Source: CAZTII01 sp964613305 (GTDB lineage Bacteria; Bacillota_I; Bacilli_A; Erysipelotrichales; Erysipelotrichaceae). Taken from it: a stretch of DNA of 14,015 bases. The number at the start of each line of letters is the position of its first letter. Positions within the stretch are counted from its first letter, which is position 1. Made by a program: the position numbers and the translations under genes. Shown in pieces: positions 1 to 7,639 of the stretch. The notes under the pieces are model-generated. The model was given only the letters and a program-made list of their open reading frames with translations, was not told where the DNA came from and did not search any database. Location of the stretch: NCBI GenBank assembly GCA_964613305.1, contig CAZTII010000053.1:1-14015 (forward strand). The letters are read 5' to 3'.

Positions 1-1
1 T

Positions 2-40
2 CATTATAACGAAATGGAAGGGATGAATCAAGATTATTAG
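2..40 (+). CDS. Possible 3' tail of an upstream gene
   Basis: The frame starting at base 2 is open from the window edge to a TAG stop at 38-40 and would encode a 12-residue tail, HYNEMEGMNQDY. It is followed directly by a promoter-like sequence for the next gene, as expected if a gene ended here. Twelve residues cannot show homology, and a second frame is also open for seven codons, so this is only a plausible partial gene of unknown function. Confidence 0.22.
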   Translation, partial: HYNEMEGMNQDY

Positions 41-54
41 CTTGAATTAATCAT

Positions 55-63
55 TGTTATAAT
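55..63 (+). promoter_or_regulatory. Extended -10 promoter upstream of the transglutaminase-dockerin gene
   Basis: TGTTATAAT at 55-63 is a perfect extended -10 (TG-n-TATAAT). There is no good -35 at 16-18 bp. The nearby TTGAAT at 42-47 is only 10 bp away, so recognition would rest on the extended -10. Transcription would start near base 70 and leave a leader of about 40 nt before the ATG at 110. Confidence 0.5.
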
Positions 64-109
64 GTTGGAAGAATAGTAAAATATAGACGAAAGTAAAGGA
101 TGGTTGAAT

Positions 110-2704
110 ATGATTATTAAAAAAATATTGAAATTGATAATTGCATTTTCCTGCATTGTTACAACGATGAGTTTTATTGGTGTTCGTGCAGAGCAAGAAG
201 AAACATATGAAAAAGTATTGCCTTATGGACTACCAATTGATACAACGGTTAATCCGCTTGGTATTGATGATGAAGCGCTGATAGAGGCGTCTTTAACGCG
301 TAATGATCAACTGTTTGAATATTCATATGGAAGTAATGGATTTAAGTTTCAAGTTGATGGGCTTGCAATAAGAATAAGTGGTATTTTACCTAAACAAATG
401 GGTGATGCGAAAAAAGATGGTTATATTTTTACTAGACCAGACAATACGGAAATTACAAGAATAACCGTTCCATATGATACGTATGTTAATCAAACTATCC
501 CTCTTCCCAATGTAAATGGGTTATATACGATTTATATTCGTCAATACATAACAGATACTTCATATTATAATCATGAAGTTCCAATTAAATTTACTATTGT
601 TGATGGTGTAGTACGATTTGAACCAAATCGTTTTGATGTATCTAGTCGATATGTATTTCGTAAAGTTAATTATGCTGATTTGCCATCAAATTCTTCGGTT
701 TTGAACGAAAATGGCTATGCGGCGATTAATGCAAAGGCGACGGAATTGTGTGCAACAGCAACTACACCAAGTGAAAAAGCAAAAATTATTTATCAGTGGG
801 TTGCCGATAATATTTACTATGATTATGAAGCGCTAAGAACAAATGTTTTAATTCCTGCGGCTGATCCAGTTACCGTATTTAACACTAAGCGTGCTGTTTG
901 TAGTGGTTATGCGCGTTTACTGCGTGTGATGTTTAGAGCGGTTGGAATCCCAGTTGTTAATATTTATGGCTTTGCTGGTTCTGGTGACGGAGCTGTAAAT
1001 CATGAGTGGAATGCGATTTATTTAAATGGTTCGTGGCATTATATTGACGTAACATGGGATAGTAATAATCGTTATAATTACAATGAATCTTCTGGCTTTG
1101 AAAAGAGAAACTCATCGCTTCGTTATTATTTAATTACACCTGAACGAATAGCAAGTGATCATAGAAGTGATGAAGTATATGGGAATGTATTTTCAACAAT
1201 TTATGAAGTTTGGTTTGAAGCACTTAAAAATAACAGTTATGATATCGTCGATCGTAACTATTACAATTCACAAAATGAATCAATTGTTTCTATTTATCCA
1301 AGTAATTATACAGCTCCAGCAGATAAAATTGTCACCGGTTGGCAATTGAATAGAACTCAATATAATAATGAAATTTATCCAAAAAAAGTTTCTATTTATA
1401 GAGCGACATATCGTGATAAAAAATATATTACATCTTTAAGTGCTGAAGTTGCAAGTCACAATGTACTGAAAGGAAGTACAGTGCAAATAGTTACTTCTGT
1501 TTTACCAAGTGATCACGATGAAGGCTCTTTAAAATTTAAGAGTAGTAATACCTCGATTTTGGAAGTAGATAACAATGGTAATGTACTAGCAAAGGAAAAT
1601 GGTACTGCGACAGTTACCGTCTCTAGCGAAAAACTAAGTGAAGTTATAACCTTTACTGTTAGTGGGGTTCCGGATAAACCAGTGCCTACTGATGTTGTCG
1701 TTGTTCAGCGAAATAATGGACAATTGGAATTGTCGAGTAATAATAGTGAGTGGTTATCAGCGATACATACGATTGAATTATTCGATGGTAATAGTAAAAT
1801 GAATTGTTCAACAGAATTTGTTAGCAAAAAAGGTAATAAAGTAATTATTAGTCCGAAGGTGTTTAATAATTCTACGCTAGTTAATAAGCAAGTGAAAGTG
1901 CTTGTTCAATCCACCGGATTTACTCAAAATCTAAATGGTTACGCTGTTGCGTGTTGGACGGTTAATAAGGTAGCTGCTTCAGTTTCAACATATCCACAAA
2001 AACGTTTTTATCAGGTAGGTGATTTGGTGAATCTGACAGGGTTATCTATTGTGGTAGCTGACAATAAAAACAATAGCAAAGTTATTTCTTATGAAACGGA
2101 TTCAGATTTATTAACTATAAGCAATAGTGGTTCTCTAAGTAAAGATGAAGAAGTGACGTGTACTCTTGGTACAAATGAAATACTTTCATTACGATGCAAT
2201 GTTGATAATTATTCAGTTGAAAAACAATATGATATTTCTTATATTGAAAATAGTAGTAAAACTAGAACGTTAGTAGTAAATCAAGATCGTATAGTATTGA
2301 AAGGAAAAAATATTTCGCTAGCTGATATTGAACGATTGACGTTGGTAACTTCTCTAGAAAATAAATCTACTGACCCCAAAGTGATTTTACTAGAGATTTC
2401 ATCAGGTTCAAGTCTTGCAGTAAATGAATTAGTTATAGATGTTACGATAAAAGGTGGAATGGTATTGAGATGTTCAATTCCATTAATAAGAGAAAGTAAT
2501 TCGGTGATGATAGGAGACGTTGATGGGGATAAATCATTAAATGTGAATGACATAGTGCGTGTTAGTTATGTTATTTTAGGTCAATTGTCACCCTCTCCAT
2601 ATTTGAATTTAATCGCCGATGTCAATGGTGATGGAAAAATAACAGTTACGGATATAACGATGATTTCTAATGCGATTTTAAATAATTTGTCTAATCCTTA
2701 CTAA
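110..2704 (+). CDS. Secreted transglutaminase-like protein with Ig-like and dockerin-like domains
   Basis: This 864-residue protein is exported. It has a lysine-rich N-terminus, a hydrophobic core (about 9-24) and a likely signal-peptidase I cut after Val-Arg-Ala27. A beta-rich stretch follows, then a transglutaminase-like core (about 205-350) with a Cys264-His298-Asp313 triad in the contexts VCSGYARLL, NHEWNA and YIDVTWD. Residues about 395-435 resemble a flg_new/InlB-type repeat (GWQ...ATY). Residues about 438-519 match a bacterial Ig-like group 2 domain. The C-terminus carries two dockerin-type calcium loops, D803-V-D-G-D807 and D837-V-N-G-D841, each followed by a helix. Bacterial transglutaminase-core proteins of this kind may be crosslinking enzymes or cysteine peptidases, so the reaction is not predicted. 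I chose ATG 110 over the TTG at 104 because AGGA at 97-100 lies 9 bp from the ATG but only 3 bp from the TTG. No cohesin partner or LPXTG anchor is visible. Confidence 0.88.
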   Translation: MIIKKILKLIIAFSCIVTTMSFIGVRAEQEETYEKVLPYGLPIDTTVNPLGIDDEALIEASLTRNDQLFEYSYGSNGFKFQVDGLAIRISGILPKQMGDAKKDGYIFTRPDNTEITRITVPYDTYVNQTIPLPNVNGLYTIYIRQYITDTSYYNHEVPIKFTIVDGVVRFEPNRFDVSSRYVFRKVNYADLPSNSSVLNENGYAAINAKATELCATATTPSEKAKIIYQWVADNIYYDYEALRTNVLIPAADPVTVFNTKRAVCSGYARLLRVMFRAVGIPVVNIYGFAGSGDGAVNHEWNAIYLNGSWHYIDVTWDSNNRYNYNESSGFEKRNSSLRYYLITPERIASDHRSDEVYGNVFSTIYEVWFEALKNNSYDIVDRNYYNSQNESIVSIYPSNYTAPADKIVTGWQLNRTQYNNEIYPKKVSIYRATYRDKKYITSLSAEVASHNVLKGSTVQIVTSVLPSDHDEGSLKFKSSNTSILEVDNNGNVLAKENGTATVTVSSEKLSEVITFTVSGVPDKPVPTDVVVVQRNNGQLELSSNNSEWLSAIHTIELFDGNSKMNCSTEFVSKKGNKVIISPKVFNNSTLVNKQVKVLVQSTGFTQNLNGYAVACWTVNKVAASVSTYPQKRFYQVGDLVNLTGLSIVVADNKNNSKVISYETDSDLLTISNSGSLSKDEEVTCTLGTNEILSLRCNVDNYSVEKQYDISYIENSSKTRTLVVNQDRIVLKGKNISLADIERLTLVTSLENKSTDPKVILLEISSGSSLAVNELVIDVTIKGGMVLRCSIPLIRESNSVMIGDVDGDKSLNVNDIVRVSYVILGQLSPSPYLNLIADVNGDGKITVTDITMISNAILNNLSNPY

Positions 2705-2740
2705 CTCCTCTGTTCTTTTCTAGATATATGACAATGAACA

Positions 2741-2749
2741 TGATAAAAT
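2741..2749 (+). promoter_or_regulatory. Weak extended -10 promoter candidate before the GtrA-like gene
   Basis: TGATAAAAT at 2741-2749 fits TG-n-TAAAAT, but no -35 is correctly spaced (ATGACA at 2728-2733 is only 10 bp away). It lies 22 bp before the ATG at 2772 in a 67-bp gap. I see no terminator after the preceding gene, so read-through is also possible. Confidence 0.3.
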
Positions 2750-2771
2750 AATAACCATTGAGGAGATAAAA

Positions 2772-3182
2772 ATGATTCGATTAATAAAAGAAAAGTTGTT
2801 GAATAAAAAATTTTTAACATTTGGTATTATTGGTGGTATAAATACCGTATTAGCACAGCTTATTTATTTAGTTGCGGTGAAGATGTCGATAGAACCTTCA
2901 CTTTCTAGTTTGTTAGGTGATACTCTTACAATGATTTTATCTTATTTTCTAAACATGAAATTTACGTATCATGAAAAACCTAGTTTGAAAAGTGCGCTTA
3001 CTTTTCCTATCAGCTATGTTCCTGGACTATTAATTAATATGGCAACAGTATTTATTGTAGTAAATTGGCTTTCTTTACCAAAAGAATGGGCAAAAGCAGT
3101 ATCACTTCCAATTACGATTCCATTAAATTTTGTATGTATGTCATTTATTGTTAAGATGAGTTCGAAAAAGCAAGTAGATTAG
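2772..3182 (+). CDS. GtrA-family small membrane protein (lipid-linked sugar translocation)
   Basis: The product is 136 residues long with four predicted membrane segments (about 15-37, 43-61, 75-98 and 108-128), the usual size and topology of the GtrA/GtcA family. Family-like signatures are FGIIGGINT in the first helix, SYFLNMKFTYH after the second and PLNFVCMSFIV in the last. GtrA proteins are thought to help move polyprenyl-phosphate-linked sugars across the membrane for glycan side-chain addition. GtcA in Listeria and Bacillus serves teichoic acid glycosylation. The start is supported by GAGGAG ending 6 bp before the ATG. A strong terminator overlaps the stop codon, so the gene ends its transcription unit. 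The matching GtrB-type enzyme is encoded at 10149-11078, and a candidate GT-C transferase follows directly. The family call is firm; the sugar is unknown. Confidence 0.85.
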   Translation: MIRLIKEKLLNKKFLTFGIIGGINTVLAQLIYLVAVKMSIEPSLSSLLGDTLTMILSYFLNMKFTYHEKPSLKSALTFPISYVPGLLINMATVFIVVNWLSLPKEWAKAVSLPITIPLNFVCMSFIVKMSSKKQVD

Positions 3183-3196
3183 TCTATTTGCTTTTT
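3165..3196 (+). terminator. Intrinsic terminator overlapping the end of the GtrA-like gene
   Basis: A 14-bp stem (3165-3178 with 3183-3196, one G-U pair) closes on a 4-base loop, TTAG, at 3179-3182. The right arm ends in TTTTT and the left arm begins with AAAAA. The TAG stop codon (3180-3182) sits in the loop, so the left arm is coding sequence. The symmetric A and T tracts could allow termination in both directions, though no gene on the other strand needs it. Confidence 0.85.
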
Positions 3197-3200
3197 ATGA

Positions 3201-3228
3201 TGAATTTTAAGTGTTAATCATGTATAAT
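3201..3228 (+). promoter_or_regulatory. Promoter candidate for the five-gene envelope cassette
   Basis: TATAAT at 3223-3228 is a consensus -10, 26 bp upstream of the ATG at 3254 and just after the preceding terminator. The best -35 at 16 bp spacing is the weak TGAATT at 3201-3206. The position after a terminator and before a tight operon supports the call more than the -35 does. Confidence 0.5.
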
Positions 3229-3253
3229 TAACTAAGTCAAGAGAGGATTTTTT

Positions 3254-4702
3254 ATGAATAATAAAACAAGAAACTATTTGTGGTGGTCACTGATAGGACT
3301 ATTTTTATGTTTTTTTGCAACCATAACATATTTAACACCTTTAGCTGGTGATGATTGGGGTTACGCGCTTAATGGAATGAGTGGCAATCCATTACTAAAA
3401 ACATGGGAATTTTATTTTTCATGGTCAGGACGTTTATGTAGTGAACTATGGGGATTTGTAGTAGCACCAAGAAAGTGGTTGTGGAATGTGTTGAATCCAT
3501 TACTATTTACTGCCATTGTTATTTTAATGAATAAAATAATTCAACCAAAGAAAAATAGTTTCGCGGTGTTAATGACGATATTATTTTTAGTTATTTCGGT
3601 AAAAGACTATGTTCGTATGGAAACGTATACTTGGATTATGGGAACAACATATGTTTTACCGTTATTTTGGATGTTATTGTATTTTTATTTTGCAAAAGAG
3701 TTGTTGTTTAATGATAATAAAACAACTATTTCTTCGGTTTTAATGGTTTTAGCGAATATTATTGTTCCTATTAGTATGGAGAATGCAGCCGCAACGCTAT
3801 TGTTTGCGAATATTTTATTAGTCATTTATAGTTTTTTTCGTAAAAAAGAATGCGTTAAGTGGTTTATGTCGATGTTGTTGATATCTATGGTTGGAATAGT
3901 AATTTTAAGAAGTTCACCGGGTTCGATTTATCGATTAAAGCACGAACATGCTGATTTTACACAACTTTCTTTGTTTGAACAAATTCAAGTGAATTGGCCA
4001 ACGTTTATTCGTTTAACTTTCTTGGATAATAAGTGGTTAATTATGATATTTTCTTTATGCATTGTTGGCTTTAGCAGTAAGAATAGTACAAAGAAATCAT
4101 TATCTTTAGTTGCTTCTGTAGTTGTATTACTTGGAATTATACCTTTAGTAAAATCATCAATTAATGAAGTAACGGCATTGATACCATTAACCATATTGTA
4201 TATTTTATACGTTATTGCCGTAATTGTTATTATTGTTATTCATTGTAGCGATGATGATAAATGGTTGGCATTATTTCTGTTGCTTGTAGGTGGAACTGCA
4301 AACTTAGTTATGTGTATTTCTCCGATTTTTGGTTCTCGTAGCAGTCTCTACACTATTTATATGTTAATTTGTTTAACGGCATTTTTTGTCGATAAAATGA
4401 CGATTAAATATAGTAGACAGATAATTATTGCTTTTATGGTTATCATGGTAGGCTTAAAAGGTAGGACAATACTTAATAAATACCAATTGGTAAATATGAT
4501 TCAAAAAGAAAGAATGCAACAAATTGCTTATTATCAAGATCATCCTGAAGTGAAAGAAGCGTGGATTGTAAGAATGCCAGTATATAGTATTCACTCCGGT
4601 GATATTGAAGAATGGGACCATTACCATATGGAAGTTTTTAAAGAATATTATCATTTGGATAAAGATGTTGTTTTAAATTTTTATTGGAAAGAAAAATACT
4701 AG
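3254..4702 (+). CDS. Polytopic membrane protein, probable GT-C-type glycosyltransferase (DUF6056-like)
   Basis: This 482-residue protein is almost entirely membrane segments (roughly ten to twelve). After the first helix comes TPLAGDDWGYA with an Asp33-Asp34 pair, and then FSWSGRL (Ser58-Gly59-Arg60). An acidic pair in the first outer loop followed by a W-x-GR element is typical of the DUF6056 group and resembles GT-C transferases, which take sugar from a polyprenyl phosphate carrier and transfer it outside the cell. Other family-like pieces are TYVLPLFW, SMENAAA, RSSPGS and CISPIFGSRS. The C-terminal 70 residues or so are a hydrophilic tail (from about Gln417). The start is set by GAGAGGA 6 bp before the ATG. 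With GtrA-like and GtrB-like genes nearby, it is a natural third component of a glycan-glucosylation-type system. The DUF6056 assignment is from memory and the transferase role is inferred. Confidence 0.68.
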   Translation: MNNKTRNYLWWSLIGLFLCFFATITYLTPLAGDDWGYALNGMSGNPLLKTWEFYFSWSGRLCSELWGFVVAPRKWLWNVLNPLLFTAIVILMNKIIQPKKNSFAVLMTILFLVISVKDYVRMETYTWIMGTTYVLPLFWMLLYFYFAKELLFNDNKTTISSVLMVLANIIVPISMENAAATLLFANILLVIYSFFRKKECVKWFMSMLLISMVGIVILRSSPGSIYRLKHEHADFTQLSLFEQIQVNWPTFIRLTFLDNKWLIMIFSLCIVGFSSKNSTKKSLSLVASVVVLLGIIPLVKSSINEVTALIPLTILYILYVIAVIVIIVIHCSDDDKWLALFLLLVGGTANLVMCISPIFGSRSSLYTIYMLICLTAFFVDKMTIKYSRQIIIAFMVIMVGLKGRTILNKYQLVNMIQKERMQQIAYYQDHPEVKEAWIVRMPVYSIHSGDIEEWDHYHMEVFKEYYHLDKDVVLNFYWKEKY

Positions 4703-4710
4703 GAGGCTGC

Positions 4711-5718
4711 ATGAACTATTCAATTATTAGTAAATATCGAACACAAATAATGGCAATTGCGACACTTTGGATTGGTATTTTACATGCGAGAATGTATTTT
4801 CCTATACCATGGATCAATGCTATTAAACTTACTGGACAAAGCGGAGTTGATATATTTTTGTTGTTGTCAGGTTTTGGTATGACATATGCGTTAAGTAAAA
4901 AAAGACCGTTATCGATTTTTTATTATCAAAGGTTTATTCGTATTATCCCGAGTTTTATTGGTGCGGCATTAGTATTAGCCAGAATTTATCATTATGATAT
5001 TCCAACAACGTTAAAGTTATTAAGCATGCTGAATATTTTTTTAACTGGATCAAGAACAATGTGGTTTGTTACTATAATTGTTTTGTTGTATTTAGTTTCT
5101 CCGTTATATTATTCTCTTTTTAGAAAAAATGAAGTAGTTGTAACGATTATCACCGTGTTAATTACACTTGCATTTAGTTTTCTTTTTATGAATGGTGATT
5201 ATATTGTTTTCTTTGCACGTATTCCAATTTTCTTTTTAGGTTTTTTATTAGGTGATTTTTCGATGAAAAAAAGAGAAATTTCAACCAGAGAATTAATAGT
5301 CAATGTTCTTATGTTTTTTATTGGAATAGTTATTTTAAAGTATAGTTTCCGTTTAGGTGATGATTTCTTATGGGGTTATGGAATGTTTTGGTATCCAACG
5401 TTACTATTTGGTTGGCCGATGTGTTTACTAATTTCTATATTTTTTAGTTATTTAGATAAAATAAAACTTAATAGTTTTGTTTCTGTAGTAGGAAATATTG
5501 GAAAAATAAGTTTTGAATTTTATTTATGGCAAGAAATTTTTATTTATATCGCCGAAAAAGTGGTCACGATTAATCCGCCTTACAATTATTATGGGATTTT
5601 ATTACAAACTATGGTCATTTTATTTACATTAGGATGGGCGTGGTGTTATCAAAAGGTAATTGCGAGTATGATATCGTTTCTTGAAAAAAAATGGGGGAAA
5701 GAGCATGAACGTGTATGA
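4711..5718 (+). CDS. Acyltransferase-3 family membrane protein (O-acyltransferase)
   Basis: This 335-residue integral membrane protein belongs to acyltransferase family 3 (OafA/YrhL-type). It has the expected His25 in the first helix (WIGILHARM), a GQSGVDIFLLLSGFGMTY block (residues 42-59), and an Arg-x-x-Arg motif, FYYQRFIRIIPSF, around Arg74 and Arg77. The rest forms about eight further membrane helices without a periplasmic SGNH domain, so it is the short, membrane-only form. These enzymes transfer acyl groups, often acetyl, to sugars of surface polymers or lipid-linked precursors. The start is ATG 4711: AGGAGG at 4701-4706 overlaps the TAG stop of the preceding gene (4700-4702), which implies coupled translation. 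The end overlaps the next gene by 14 bp. The substrate cannot be read from the sequence. Confidence 0.85.
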   Translation: MNYSIISKYRTQIMAIATLWIGILHARMYFPIPWINAIKLTGQSGVDIFLLLSGFGMTYALSKKRPLSIFYYQRFIRIIPSFIGAALVLARIYHYDIPTTLKLLSMLNIFLTGSRTMWFVTIIVLLYLVSPLYYSLFRKNEVVVTIITVLITLAFSFLFMNGDYIVFFARIPIFFLGFLLGDFSMKKREISTRELIVNVLMFFIGIVILKYSFRLGDDFLWGYGMFWYPTLLFGWPMCLLISIFFSYLDKIKLNSFVSVVGNIGKISFEFYLWQEIFIYIAEKVVTINPPYNYYGILLQTMVILFTLGWAWCYQKVIASMISFLEKKWGKEHERV

Positions 5719-6268
5719 TTTCGACGATACTATTTATCGCGGAGATAGCACTGTTGATTTTATCAAATATAATTTAATGAAAAAACCTAAGGTATGGTTG
5801 TCGGTTCCAAGGCAATTAGTATATGGATTTTTGTATGTGTTACGACTTGTTCCTAAAAAAGTATTTAAAGAAAATGTATTTTCAAGTTTTAAGTATATTG
5901 ATTCGATGGAGCAGCATCTTGAACAATTTGTTGATGATCATATGTGTAATATAAAACCATTTTATTATAAGCAACAAAAAGAAGATGATTGTGTTATTTC
6001 GGCATCTCCTTCTTTTTTAGTAGAAGCATTTTGTCGTCGATTAAATATCGGTTCAGTATTAGCTTCCCCAGTATCTATGATGGATGGGACTTATCATGGA
6101 GAAAATTGTTGGGGAGATGAAAAAGTTCGACGGTATGACGAACAGTATCAACGCAGTGATATTGATGAGTTTTACTCTGATTCTTTATCGGATACACCTT
6201 TAGCTATGATTGCTAAAACGGCTTATTTAGTGAAAGGTGATGTAATATCACCTTGGCTGGAGAACTGA
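5705..6268 (+). CDS. HAD-superfamily phosphatase (HAD-IB / SerB-like)
   Basis: This 187-residue cytoplasmic protein has a complete set of HAD motifs. Motif I is D5-F-D7-D-T9 (nucleophile and acid/base), motif II is Ser99 in VISASPS, the motif III lysine is Lys140 in GDEKVRR, and motif IV is Asp159 and Asp163 in YSDSLSDTPL. An alpha-helical cap insert lies between motifs I and II. The arrangement is that of the IB branch (phosphoserine-phosphatase-like), which cleaves small phosphate esters, but the substrate is unknown. The ATG at 5705 lies inside the acyltransferase gene, giving a 14-bp overlap, and is preceded by a G-rich but non-canonical ribosome site (GGGGGAAAGAG), so translation is probably coupled. 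In this position it may process a phosphorylated sugar or lipid-phosphate intermediate of the envelope pathway; that is inference only. Confidence 0.83.
   Translation: MNVYDFDDTIYRGDSTVDFIKYNLMKKPKVWLSVPRQLVYGFLYVLRLVPKKVFKENVFSSFKYIDSMEQHLEQFVDDHMCNIKPFYYKQQKEDDCVISASPSFLVEAFCRRLNIGSVLASPVSMMDGTYHGENCWGDEKVRRYDEQYQRSDIDEFYSDSLSDTPLAMIAKTAYLVKGDVISPWLEN
6234..6254 (+). repeat. Perfect 8-bp inverted repeat just upstream of the MBOAT start
   Basis: AAGGTGAT (6234-6241) and ATCACCTT (6247-6254) form a perfect 8-bp stem with a 5-base loop. It lies at the very end of the HAD gene and stops 4 bp before the GGAG ribosome site (6259-6262) of the MBOAT gene. There is no T tract, so it is not a terminator. 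It might affect mRNA stability or initiation of the next gene, or be a by-product of coding for VKGDVISPW. Confidence 0.4.
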
Positions 6269-6269
6269 T

Positions 6270-7631
6270 ATGAAACCATTGTCAATATATTACATTTTAT
6301 TTTTTTCGTTGGTTTTTATTTTTTCTAAACATAGTCGAGGCATTGTAAAGAAAAGCGGATGGCTTTTGTTTAATCTTGCTTTTGTTGCAAGTTTTGGCAA
6401 GGTTAGTTATGTATTGATGTTGTTGGTAGTAATTGTTTATAGTTTTCTTTGTTCTAGGTGGATTAAAAAAGTACCTCCTTCGTTAGCTTTTATTTCAATG
6501 TTACCGTTCGTTTTAAATTTGATGTTTTTTAAATTTATTCCTTTGGTAACGAGTAGTGTTATCATGCCAATTGGACTATCGTTTTATACATTTAAAGCAA
6601 TTCGATATTGCATGGAAATAAGAAAAAATGATGATTTTGTGCCTTCTTTTTTAGATACGGTATTATATTTAAGCTTTTTTCCGACATTATTGGCAGGACC
6701 GATTAATAAAGCAAAACCATTTATTGAACAATTGAACACTACACCAAAATTTAATTATGTTAAAGCTAAAAATGGTTTTCTTTTATGCTTTTTAGGAATG
6801 TTTCAAAAATTAGTGTTTGCGGATTATTTATCGTCAGTAGTAAATACTATTTATAGTAATAATACACTAAGCGGTTCTTTTCTTATTGTGGCGATGATTT
6901 TATATTCGTTTCAATTGTATATCGATTTTGACGGTTATAGTAACATTGCGATTGGAATCAGTGCAATGATGGGTATTCAATTAGAATCGAACTTTAAAAC
7001 TCCGTATTTATCGTCAACGATTCAAGAATTTTGGTCGCGTTGGCATATTTCGTTGTCATCGTGGTTTAAAGAATATATTTATATTCCCTTAGGTGGTAAT
7101 CGATGTGGCGTAATTCGAAAATACATGAATGTAATGATTGTGTTTCTTTGTAGTGGTGTCTGGCATGGTTCTACCATTAACTTCGTATTATGGGGGTTCT
7201 TACACGGAGTATTAAATATTATTGAAGATATTATATTAAAAGGGATGAAACCTATTATTAAACCATCGATTATTACAAAAATAATTGGAATTGTTATTAA
7301 TTTTAGCTTGGTTACTATTTTTTGGGTGTTCTTTAGATTGCCATCATTTCAAGAAGCACTTACACTTTTAACAAAAGTTTTCGTTCCGATGAAGTTTGAC
7401 TTAAACGTGTTAAAGATGAGTCAAAGAGAAGGATACTGGTTAATAACAATTGTAATTATCACGATAGTAACGGATATATTGCGTAATAAAATGAATATGA
7501 TTAAATTTATAAAAAATCAACCATTTGTAGTTCGTTGGTGTTTTTACACACTTTTAATAGCATTAGCGTTTATCTTTGGTGTGTATGGGACCGGTTATAA
7601 TGCAAGTGACTTCGTATATGTCACTTTTTAG
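6270..7631 (+). CDS. MBOAT-family O-acyltransferase (AlgI/DltB/PatA-like)
   Basis: This 453-residue polytopic membrane protein has clear MBOAT hallmarks: FYTFKAIRY, FFPTLLAGPI, YIDFDGYSNIAIG, EFWSRWHISLSSWFKEYIYIPLGGNR with His259, and CSGVWHGSTINFVLWG with the presumed catalytic His299. MBOAT proteins of the AlgI/PatA/DltB branch move an acyl group from a cytoplasmic donor across the membrane and pass it to a surface polysaccharide or teichoic acid with a membrane-bound SGNH partner. Exactly such a partner is encoded 8 bp downstream. The ATG at 6270 follows the preceding TGA (6266-6268) by one base and has GGAG 7 bp upstream. With no dltA or dltC nearby, an acetylation-type role is more likely than D-alanylation, but the acyl group and acceptor are not shown by the sequence. 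Confidence 0.93.
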   Translation: MKPLSIYYILFFSLVFIFSKHSRGIVKKSGWLLFNLAFVASFGKVSYVLMLLVVIVYSFLCSRWIKKVPPSLAFISMLPFVLNLMFFKFIPLVTSSVIMPIGLSFYTFKAIRYCMEIRKNDDFVPSFLDTVLYLSFFPTLLAGPINKAKPFIEQLNTTPKFNYVKAKNGFLLCFLGMFQKLVFADYLSSVVNTIYSNNTLSGSFLIVAMILYSFQLYIDFDGYSNIAIGISAMMGIQLESNFKTPYLSSTIQEFWSRWHISLSSWFKEYIYIPLGGNRCGVIRKYMNVMIVFLCSGVWHGSTINFVLWGFLHGVLNIIEDIILKGMKPIIKPSIITKIIGIVINFSLVTIFWVFFRLPSFQEALTLLTKVFVPMKFDLNVLKMSQREGYWLITIVIITIVTDILRNKMNMIKFIKNQPFVVRWCFYTLLIALAFIFGVYGTGYNASDFVYVTF

Positions 7632-7639
7632 GAGAGTGT

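Noticed and set aside
42..63. TTGAAT at 42-47 as the -35 for TATAAT at 58-63
   Set aside because: The spacer is only 10 bp, far below 16-18 bp. The extended -10 explains the promoter better.
104..109. TTG at 104 as start of the transglutaminase gene (and TTG 9094 for the GT2 gene)
   Set aside because: The ribosome-binding sites lie at 3 bp and 0 bp from the TTG codons but at 9 bp and 6 bp from the ATG codons two codons later.
110..190. Lipoprotein signal in the transglutaminase-like protein (Ala-Phe-Ser-Cys15)
   Set aside because: Position -3 is Ala and -2 is Phe, which does not match a lipobox, and a good signal-peptidase I site follows at Val-Arg-Ala27.
1155..1349. Small forward reading frame inside the transglutaminase gene
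   Set aside because: It lies wholly within the larger gene in another frame, has no ribosome site and encodes low-complexity sequence.
2281..2553. Reverse-strand reading frames here and at 3985-4194, 4454-4654, 10051-10239, 11059-11304 and 12061-12270
   Set aside because: All overlap well-supported forward genes or their edges, lack convincing ribosome sites, and give no recognisable protein features.
4684..4710. Earlier start at 4684 for the acyltransferase gene
   Set aside because: It would put the AGGAGG ribosome site inside the gene; the ATG at 4711 directly follows that site.
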